NCBI GenBank assembly: GCA_023423475.1
Contig: JAFAFN010000538.1
Span: 1 to 5,041, forward strand
Source: Actinomycetes bacterium
GTDB lineage: Bacteria > Actinomycetota > Acidimicrobiia > Acidimicrobiales > Microtrichaceae
Length of the DNA: 5,041 bases
Direction of reading: 5' to 3'
Positions 1 through 4,487 of the stretch are shown here, in pieces. Numbering within the stretch: position 1 is the stretch's first letter; every line of letters starts with the position of its first letter. The position numbers were made by a program, and so were the translations under genes. The notes below the pieces were generated by a model. The model was not told the DNA's origin. It saw only the letters and a program-made list of their open reading frames with translations, and searched no databases.

Positions 1-670
1 GACTCCGCTCGAGCTCGCTTCGGTTCACCACGACGCCAGGACCCATGTCGTCGAGCACCCTCGCCAGGCGCAGTGCTCCGTGCCGGCCGCTGATCGCGCC
101 GCGCTCCAGTGCGTCATCGAGGTCGGATCGGGCCAGCAGCTCCTGATCGACCGCGTTCTGGATGACCAGCCGGAGACGAGCCGGCCCCGTCACCGCAGCG
201 AGGTCGACGACGGTCCGAGCCGGCGTCGTCACCGCAAGACCTCGTACGACCGTGCGGTCATGCGGATCGAGAGATGCGGTGCGGTAGCGCGTCGTCCCCC
301 GCAATGCGCGGCCGGCGCTGAGCGGGACGATGAGCTCGACGGGTCGTCCGTCGACGGGGCCCATCCCCAGCCAGTGCGCAGCTGAGCGGCGGAACGTCGT
401 GCCGGTTCCTCTCGCATGCAGGTCGGCCGTCCAGATGCGGTGGGTCCAGTTGTCCACGGAATCCCGGTCCGGATCCACCGGCCAGCCGGCGATGCCATAG
501 ACGCCGTTCGCATGGCGAACCCATCGACCGCTGTCGACGCGGGAGCGCACCGTGTTGCGGGAGAACCCGAGCTCGGAGAGCTGGGCGCTCGAGAAGCACC
601 CCGACTGCGCAGCGGCGATGGGTGTGAGCAGTCGGTCGCGTTCCGCCGTCGAGGTCGGGCGCTCGGTCAT
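1..670 (-). CDS. AbiEi-type winged-helix protein, probably with C-terminal DUF559-like domain (3' end cut by window)
   Basis: An open minus-strand frame starts at ATG 670-668 and runs without a stop to the left edge (223 codons seen). Residues about 12-63 look like the N-terminal winged helix of the AbiEi antitoxin-like family: SGCFSSAQLSELGFSRNTV, then SGRWVRHANGVYGIAGWP. The middle holds the usual conserved stretches of this group: RRSAAHWLGM (95-104), VELIVPLSAGR (111-121) and TTPARTVVDLAA (148-159). The last residues seen, NRSELERS (216-223), match the SELE stretch that normally opens a DUF559/Vsr-like nuclease-fold domain, so the missing part probably carries it. Most family members stand alone with no AbiEii toxin beside them, and their function is not established; here the downstream side is outside the window. 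No Shine-Dalgarno is obvious, and there is no in-frame ATG, GTG or TTG start in the 40 bases upstream. The gene is divergent from folD. Confidence 0.82.
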   Translation of the reverse strand, partial: MTERPTSTAERDRLLTPIAAAQSGCFSSAQLSELGFSRNTVRSRVDSGRWVRHANGVYGIAGWPVDPDRDSVDNWTHRIWTADLHARGTGTTFRRSAAHWLGMGPVDGRPVELIVPLSAGRALRGTTRYRTASLDPHDRTVVRGLAVTTPARTVVDLAAVTGPARLRLVIQNAVDQELLARSDLDDALERGAISGRHGALRLARVLDDMGPGVVVNRSELERS

Positions 671-736
671 GGCCCCAACATGGGCCCCGTGGCGGATGGT
701 GTCAGCGGGGACTGGTCCTCGGTGATCGCCTCCCGA

Positions 737-830
737 GGCGCGCACCGAGCACAACTGGATCTGGCTGGGTGCTCTGCGCGCTGGGGCGGGCACAGAACCC
801 AGCCGAAGCTGAGTGTGCTGTGTGCGCGCC
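737..830. repeat. Repeat copy A: 94-base imperfect palindrome upstream of folD
   Basis: This copy matches 3399-3492 at 65 of 94 positions with no gaps; GCACAGAACCCAGC (790-803) and CTCTGCGCG (772-780) are identical in both. It is itself a long palindrome. The outer arms 737-753 and 814-830 pair at 15 of 17 positions, inner arms GGCTGGGT (763-770) and ACCCAGCC (797-804) pair perfectly, and TCTG (773-776) pairs with CAGA (793-796) near the tip. It lies 109 bases before the folD start and 66 bases before the start of the minus-strand gene. Its identity is unknown to me: a dispersed palindromic repeat or a cis-regulatory element are both possible. Strand is not determined. Confidence 0.85.
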
Positions 831-908
831 CGATCCGACTCGGCCGGAACGCGGTCGGGGCTGAGCGGAGGCACGGCGGCGACGGACGGCACAGCGTGCG
901 GCGATGGG

Positions 909-926
909 GTCGGCGCGGGTGCCGAC
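909..926. promoter_or_regulatory. Inverted repeat just upstream of the folD -10 box, possible operator
   Basis: GTCGGC (909-914) and GCCGAC (921-926) are perfect inverted arms around a 6-base spacer; the full 18 bases are palindromic apart from one mismatched position pair. The site ends one base before the TAAGGT box at 928-933, inside the presumed -35 to -10 spacer, where a repressor could act. In a GC-rich genome a 6-base inverted repeat can arise by chance, so the regulatory role is only a suggestion. Confidence 0.3.
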
Positions 927-927
927 G

Positions 928-933
928 TAAGGT
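928..933 (+). promoter_or_regulatory. Probable folD -10 box (leaderless) or Shine-Dalgarno
   Basis: TAAGGT fits the actinobacterial -10 consensus TANNNT and ends 6 bases before the folD ATG, which would put the transcription start at or next to the start codon. The same bases contain AAGG at 929-932, a plausible ribosome-binding site 7 bases before the ATG. The sequence cannot separate the two readings. No convincing -35 box is visible. Confidence 0.45.
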
Positions 934-939
934 CGGGCC

Positions 940-1797
940 ATGACTGCGATCTCGCTGGACGGAAACGCACTCGCCGCGGCGCTCAAGGAGGACATGTCCG
1001 CCCGCATCGCGGCGCTCGCCGACCGGGGCATCACCCCGGGCCTCGGCACGATCCTCGTCGGCGACGATGGACCGAGTGCGAAGTACGTGTCGATGAAGCA
1101 CGCCGACTGCGCAGAGATCGGCATGACCTCGGTCGACCGGCGCCTGCCGAACGACGCGACCCAGGCCGACGTGCACGCGGCGATCGACGAGCTGAACGAG
1201 AACCCCGCGGTCGACGCGTTCATCGTGCAGTACCCGTTCCCGTCGGGCCTCGACTACGGCGAGGCGCTCATGCGCGTCGATCCCGCCAAGGACGCGGACG
1301 GCCTGCACCCGGTCAACCTCGGGCGTCTGGTCATGGGCGAGGACGCGCCGGTGGCGTGCACCCCGCGCGGGATCGTGCACATGCTCGAGGCCTACGACGT
1401 CCCGGTCGCCGGCAAGCACGTCGTCATCGTCGGTCGAGGTCTCACGATCGGACGCCCGCTCGCGAACCTGCTCACGCTCAAGCGGCCCGACTGCAACGCG
1501 GCGGTCACGGTCGTGCACACCGGCGTCGCCGATATCGGGGAGTACACACGCTCCGCCGACGTGGTCGTCGCCGCCGCAGGTGCCGGCGGCATGATCACCG
1601 CCGACATGGTGAAGCCGGGTGCGGCGGTCGTCGCCGCCGGGGTGAGCTTCGTCGACGGCAAGACCGTGAGCGACGTCGCGGACGAGGTCGCCGAGGTCGC
1701 CGGCTGGCTGTCCCCGAAGTTCGGGGGAGTGGGGGCCATGACCCGCGCGTTCCTCCTGCTCAACACCGTCGAAGCTGCCGAGCGCGCCGCGGGCTGA
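940..1797 (+). CDS. folD: Bifunctional methylene-THF dehydrogenase / methenyl-THF cyclohydrolase
   Basis: FolD is a cytosolic enzyme that oxidises 5,10-methylene-THF with NAD(P)+ and hydrolyses the methenyl product to 10-formyl-THF, feeding purine and formyl-Met synthesis. The 285 residues are the usual length. The substrate and catalytic region has VGDDGPSAKYVSMK with Tyr49 and Lys53 (the YxxxK catalytic pair), IVQYPFP with Gln97, and KDADGLHP with Asp120. CTPRGI (140-145) follows. The Rossmann-like NAD(P) half has VGRGLTIGRP (164-173), where the usual VGRS serine is glycine. The end has LSPKFGGVGAMTRAFLLLNT (257-276), where most FolD proteins have PGGVGPMT. The ATG at 940 is preceded by TAAGGT. 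The gene is divergent from the winged-helix gene and is followed by a hairpin, so it is probably monocistronic. The family call is secure; the cofactor preference is not readable. Confidence 0.95.
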   Translation: MTAISLDGNALAAALKEDMSARIAALADRGITPGLGTILVGDDGPSAKYVSMKHADCAEIGMTSVDRRLPNDATQADVHAAIDELNENPAVDAFIVQYPFPSGLDYGEALMRVDPAKDADGLHPVNLGRLVMGEDAPVACTPRGIVHMLEAYDVPVAGKHVVIVGRGLTIGRPLANLLTLKRPDCNAAVTVVHTGVADIGEYTRSADVVVAAAGAGGMITADMVKPGAAVVAAGVSFVDGKTVSDVADEVAEVAGWLSPKFGGVGAMTRAFLLLNTVEAAERAAG

Positions 1798-1799
1798 GT

Positions 1800-1814
1800 C
1801 CAGCGCGGCGCTGG
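1800..1814 (+). terminator. Hairpin directly after folD, terminator candidate
   Basis: CCAGCGC (1800-1806) and GCGCTGG (1808-1814) are perfect inverted arms around a single base, giving a 6-bp GC-rich stem with a 3-base loop in RNA. It begins 3 bases after the folD stop codon. No U-tract follows, which is common in high-GC actinobacteria and leaves the terminator call uncertain. Confidence 0.45.
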
Positions 1815-1863
1815 CTGAACCGAGCGCCCTGCCATTCGCCGACGTGATCGAACCGGGCGACGC

Positions 1864-1890
1864 TAGTATCAGATCACCTCATAAGTGATA
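1864..1890 (+). promoter_or_regulatory. AT-rich promoter/operator-like site before the fic gene
   Basis: TAGTAT (1864-1869) fits the TANNNT -10 consensus and would start transcription around 1876, about 20 bases before the GTG start. Overlapping this start point is an inverted repeat, ATCAC (1873-1877) and GTGAT (1885-1889) around CTCATAA; a wider pair, TATCA (1867-1871) and TGATA (1886-1890), frames it. The patch is clearly richer in A/T than its surroundings. Because the Fic protein ends in a winged helix, autoregulation at this site is a reasonable inference. No good -35 box is seen. Confidence 0.45.
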
Positions 1891-1895
1891 ACAAG

Positions 1896-3116
1896 GTGGT
1901 CGAGTTGTCGACGTTCGACGCCGCTGCAGGATGGCCTGCGCTGACCTACGAATCCGTTCCGTGGGAGTCCGACCCGACGGCGGCGGCCTCTCGATCCGCA
2001 TGGCGCCGACATCGTGGACCGTACGACGCTGCGGTCGTGCCGGAGATCGCTGGGCTCGTCGTGGAGCTCCCCCCGGTGGTCCGGGCAGAGGCAGAGGATG
2101 CGGCCAACGAGATCGCTCGGTTCGACGCCGAGCTCGGTGACGAGATCGCCCCGTTCGCGTCGGTCCTGTTGCGAACCGAGTCGGCGGCATCGTCGAAGAT
2201 CGAGAACCTGACGGCGTCGGCACGTGCGATCGCCGAGGCCGAACTGACCGGTCGCGGTGGGACCAACGCATCGCTGATCGTCGCAAACGAACGGGCGATG
2301 ACCGCGGCGATCGCCCTGGCCGAGCACATCGACGGCGACGCGATCCTGGCCATGCATGCCGCGCTGATGGAGGACTCTCAACCAGAGATCTCGGGGCGTT
2401 GGCGTGACGAGCAGGTGTGGATCGGCGGCAGCGACCTGGGCCCGCACCAGGCGGACTTCGTGCCACCTCAGCACGCTCGCGTGCCGGCGGCGATCGCTGA
2501 CCTGGTCAGGTTCATCGATCGCGACGACATCGGCGTGCTTGCCCATACCGCCATCGCCCACGCTCAGTTCGAGACAATTCATCCATTTCCGGACGGCAAC
2601 GGACGGACCGGCCGAGCGCTCGTGCACGCGCAGCTCCGTCATCAGCAGCTCACACGCAACGTCACGGTGCCGGTGTCGGCGGGACTGCTCGCCGACATCG
2701 ACAGCTACTTCGACGCGCTGACGGCCTACCGCTCCGGCGACCTCGCTCCGATCGTGGCCGAGTTCAGCTCGGCGGCGTTCCGTGCGACCGACAACGGGCG
2801 TCGGCTCATCGAGGACCTGCACGCCATCCGGGCCGAGTGGTCCGATCAGATCGTCGCGCGTCGCGATGCCTCGGTGTGGAAGGTGGCGGATCTCCTCGTG
2901 CGCCACCCGGTGGTCGACGCAGCGCTGATCGCCAGCGCGACGGGTTCGGCGCGGCAGAACGCGTACCGGTCGATCGCGCCCCTGGTCGACGCGGGGGTCC
3001 TCGTGGAGTTCACCGACCGTCGACGGAATCGGGCGTGGCGCGCTCCGGCGGTGCTCGACGCACTGGACCGCTTCGCTGCGCGGGCCGGCCGTCGGCGTCG
3101 TCCGAGTTCGGGCTGA
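1896..3116 (+). CDS. Fic family protein adenylyltransferase (class II) with C-terminal winged helix
   Basis: Fic enzymes usually transfer AMP from ATP to a hydroxyl side chain of a target protein; the target here is unknown. The 406 residues begin with a Fic_N-type region. The inhibitory-helix motif [S/T]xxxE[G/N] is at SSKIEN (Ser99, Glu103, Asn104), ahead of the Fic core, which defines class II self-inhibited Fic proteins. The substrate flap follows (WRDEQVWIGG, 169-178, then FVPP at 188-191). The active site is HPFPDGNGRTGR (229-240), with all residues of HxFx[D/E]GNGRxxR present, so the enzyme should be catalytically competent. Residues about 337-380 resemble a winged helix (ALIASATGSARQNAYRSIAP). 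The start is GTG at 1896; an in-frame TGA lies at 1845-1847, and no better start or strong ribosome-binding site lies between. Codons are more A/T-rich than in folD and metF (for example ACA ATT CAT CCA TTT at the active site), which hints at acquisition. No antitoxin partner gene is adjacent. Confidence 0.93.
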   Translation: MVELSTFDAAAGWPALTYESVPWESDPTAAASRSAWRRHRGPYDAAVVPEIAGLVVELPPVVRAEAEDAANEIARFDAELGDEIAPFASVLLRTESAASSKIENLTASARAIAEAELTGRGGTNASLIVANERAMTAAIALAEHIDGDAILAMHAALMEDSQPEISGRWRDEQVWIGGSDLGPHQADFVPPQHARVPAAIADLVRFIDRDDIGVLAHTAIAHAQFETIHPFPDGNGRTGRALVHAQLRHQQLTRNVTVPVSAGLLADIDSYFDALTAYRSGDLAPIVAEFSSAAFRATDNGRRLIEDLHAIRAEWSDQIVARRDASVWKVADLLVRHPVVDAALIASATGSARQNAYRSIAPLVDAGVLVEFTDRRRNRAWRAPAVLDALDRFAARAGRRRRPSSG

Positions 3117-3143
3117 GCGTCGAGAGCCGACGGCGAGCTTCGG

Positions 3144-3160
3144 CGCGCCCGTAAGGCGCG
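3144..3160 (+). terminator. Hairpin after fic, terminator candidate
   Basis: CGCGCC (3144-3149) and GGCGCG (3155-3160) form a perfect 6-bp stem with a 5-base loop (CGTAA), 27 bases after the fic stop codon. There is no U-tract. Position and stem strength fit a terminator of the kind seen in high-GC genomes, but a chance palindrome is possible. Confidence 0.4.
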
Positions 3161-3237
3161 ACGTCTCCGCGCAGGAAACGCGTGGAATCCGACGCGGAAA
3201 TCTTGCAGGGCGCACTGGGCGAAAGGGTCGAGCTGGC

Positions 3238-3267
3238 GGTCGAGTGACCTCGACACGAGTCTCGACC
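3238..3267. repeat. Imperfect palindrome with nested stem
   Basis: GGTCGAG (3238-3244) and CTCGACC (3261-3267) are perfect 7-base inverted arms. Between them CTCG (3249-3252) and CGAG (3256-3259) form an inner stem with an ACA loop, so the whole 30 bases fold into one hairpin with a small internal loop. GTCGAG/CTCGAC palindromes of this style are common in dispersed intergenic repeats of actinobacteria, but no second copy is present in this window. Confidence 0.5.
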
Positions 3268-3272
3268 TCAGG

Positions 3273-3289
3273 CTCAACCAGAGGTTGAG
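3273..3289. repeat. Perfect 7-bp hairpin
   Basis: CTCAACC (3273-3279) and GGTTGAG (3283-3289) are perfect inverted arms around a 3-base loop (AGA). It lies 5 bases after the palindrome at 3238-3267 and 156 bases after the fic stop, so it could be part of the same repeat or a distal terminator. No U-tract follows. Confidence 0.45.
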
Positions 3290-3398
3290 GGCGCGCGTCG
3301 CGACCGGTCTCCCGGCGAACTCGGACAGTCTGACCGCTGCGCGCACCGAGGTGGGGGATGGTCCGCGCCGCTTGTCGACGAACGGCGGCTGCCGACCC

Positions 3399-3492
3399 GG
3401 CGCGCCCAGAGCCCAACGGTGAAGGGATGTGCACTCTGCGCGGTGGAAGACGCACAGAACCCAGCGGAAGCTCGTTGTGCACCCGGCGCGCA
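3399..3492. repeat. Repeat copy B: partner of 737-830, upstream of metF
   Basis: This is the direct-orientation counterpart of copy A: 65 of 94 positions identical without gaps, with the core GCACAGAACCCAGC at 3452-3465 followed by GAAGCT after one mismatch. The outer arms (3399-3415 and 3476-3492) pair at 12 of 17 positions. The inner arm next to ACCCAGCG (3459-3466) is degraded, with only 4 of 8 positions pairing. The tip is kept: TCTG (3435-3438) with CAGA (3455-3458) and GCG (3440-3442) with CGC (3451-3453). It ends 67 bases before the metF start. Confidence 0.83.
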
Positions 3493-3545
3493 TCGGCATC
3501 CGTGAGGGCAGAGACCAACTCACGGGGCGATCCGACGGGCCCGGG

Positions 3546-3551
3546 TATCCT
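3546..3551 (+). promoter_or_regulatory. Probable metF -10 box, leaderless transcript
   Basis: TATCCT fits TANNNT and ends 8 bases before the metF ATG, so transcription would begin at or within a base or two of the start codon. No Shine-Dalgarno sequence is visible between the box and the ATG, which supports leaderless translation. No clear -35 box is seen. Confidence 0.5.
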
Positions 3552-3559
3552 CGAACGCC

Positions 3560-4432
3560 ATGACACGGATCGCTGACCTCCTCGAGGCGAGGGACGAATC
3601 GAGCGGACCCGCGCTGAGCGTCGAATTCTTCCCGCCCAAGACCGAGGCGGGAGAGGCGCAGTTCGCCCGGGCGATCGAGGAGCTCGAGCCGATCGACCTC
3701 AGCTTCGTGTCGGTGACCTACGGCGCCGGCGGATCGACCCGTGACCGCACCCGCGACCTGGTCGTCGGGCTCAACCGCGACCGCAGCTACCCGGCCATGG
3801 CGCACCTGACCTGCATCGGGCACACCCGCCCGGAGCTCGAGGCGCTGCTCGACGACTACGACCGTGCCGGCGTGCACAACATCCTGGCCCTGGCGGGCGA
3901 CCCGCCCGCTGACGGGAGCCCGGCGACCGGCGACTTCACCTATGCCCTCGAGCTGGTCGAACTGGTGCGCTCGAAGGGCGACCACTTCAGCGTCGCGGTG
4001 GCGGCGCACCCGGAGCTGCATCCCCGCTCCACCGACACCGCATTGGACCGCCACCACCTGGCCGAGAAGCTCGCGCTGGCGGACTTCGGGGTGACCCAGT
4101 TCTTCTTCGATGCGGACCACTACTTCCGCATGATGGACGAGCTCGCAGCCCTCGGGAACACCACCCCGGTGCACCCCGGGATCATGCCGTTGTCGAACCC
4201 CACGGGCGTGCGCCGCATGACGGCGATGGCCGGGGCGACGTTCCCCGAGGAGCTGGCCGCCAGGGTCGAGGAGGCCAGCGAGGCCGACCGTCAGAAGATC
4301 GTCGTCGAAGCGGCGGTCGAGCTGTCCCAGCGGCTGCTCGACGGGGGAGCGCCGGGCCTGCACCTGTACGGGCTGAACCGGTCCGAGGTGCTGCTGGCGA
4401 TGGTCGCCGAGATGGGTCTCGCCCCGAACTGA
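3560..4432 (+). CDS. metF: 5,10-methylenetetrahydrofolate reductase
   Basis: MetF is a cytosolic FAD enzyme that reduces 5,10-methylene-THF to 5-methyl-THF, the methyl donor for methionine synthase. The 290 residues match the bacterial single-domain form and follow the TIM-barrel motif order: SVEFFPPKT with catalytic Glu22 (20-28), FVSVTYGAGGSTRDRT (49-64), AHLTCIGHT (81-89), NILALAGDPP with Asp114 (107-116), FSVAVAAHPELHP (143-155), FGVTQFFFDADHYF with Gln180 (176-189), HPGIMPL (205-211) and GLHLYGLNRS (266-275). Two positions differ from the usual pattern: Ala112 where most homologues have Arg (LRGD), and His150 where Tyr is common (YPE). The ATG at 3560 places the N-terminus at the normal distance from the Glu22 motif, and a -10 box sits 8 bases upstream. 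The gene is separated from fic by 443 bases, so it is its own transcription unit, and it converges on the minus-strand gene downstream. Confidence 0.96.
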   Translation: MTRIADLLEARDESSGPALSVEFFPPKTEAGEAQFARAIEELEPIDLSFVSVTYGAGGSTRDRTRDLVVGLNRDRSYPAMAHLTCIGHTRPELEALLDDYDRAGVHNILALAGDPPADGSPATGDFTYALELVELVRSKGDHFSVAVAAHPELHPRSTDTALDRHHLAEKLALADFGVTQFFFDADHYFRMMDELAALGNTTPVHPGIMPLSNPTGVRRMTAMAGATFPEELAARVEEASEADRQKIVVEAAVELSQRLLDGGAPGLHLYGLNRSEVLLAMVAEMGLAPN

Positions 4433-4442
4433 GCCGTCTCGC

Positions 4443-4462
4443 GGCTCGGCTCGGAGCGAGCC
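4443..4462. terminator. Hairpins in the convergent gap, possible bidirectional terminator
   Basis: CGAGCC (4457-4462) can pair with either of two copies of GGCTCG (4443-4448 or 4448-4453), giving a 6-bp stem with an 8-base or 3-base loop. A further GAGCC (4431-4435) can pair with GGCTC (4443-4447). The hairpins lie in the 55-base gap between the convergent metF and minus-strand gene ends, where a two-way terminator is expected. No U-tract is present on either strand. Confidence 0.45.
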
Positions 4463-4487
4463 CACCCGTCGTCGCTCTCGGCCCCTC

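Larger units (their letters stand above)
3117..3559. other. 443-base non-coding region between fic and metF
   Basis: I see no convincing gene here on either strand. The region holds a hairpin shortly after fic (3144-3160), two adjacent palindromes (3238-3267 and 3273-3289), repeat copy B (3399-3492) and a metF -10 candidate (3546-3551). A plus-strand open frame at 3358-3576 overlaps the metF start, is Arg/Ala-rich and shows no domain. The density of palindromes suggests repeat-derived DNA rather than a decayed gene. Confidence 0.6.

Noticed and set aside
813..1847. Plus-strand open frame overlapping folD in another frame (344 codons)
   Set aside because: It is extremely Arg-rich and is a frame-shifted reading of folD; the folD frame carries all conserved motifs.
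3339..3350. Third partial copy of the 94-base repeat (GCGCGCACCGAG, also at 738-749)
   Set aside because: Only 12 bases match and the following sequence diverges at once; in GC-rich DNA this can be chance.
737..3492. Known folate-related riboswitch (THF) in the two repeat copies
   Set aside because: I cannot match the conserved core of a THF riboswitch, the overall shape is a single long hairpin, and the likely leaderless promoters place the elements upstream of the transcripts.
737..3492. CRISPR array or transposon ends
   Set aside because: There are only two diverged copies about 2.6 kb apart, with no regular spacers, no transposase gene and no visible target-site duplication around the block.
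1869..3566. Long minus-strand open frame (565 codons) opposite fic
   Set aside because: It is antisense to a gene with a complete set of Fic motifs, is Arg-rich with no recognisable domain, and crosses non-coding palindromes. Long antisense open frames are expected at this G+C content.
3358..3576. Small plus-strand open frame (72 codons) before metF
   Set aside because: It overlaps the metF start and repeat copy B, shows no domain, and has no ribosome-binding site that I can see.
2846..4465. Long minus-strand open frame (539 codons) opposite metF and the fic end
   Set aside because: metF on the plus strand has every family motif in order. The antisense frame has low-complexity Arg/Val/Glu composition and no domain.
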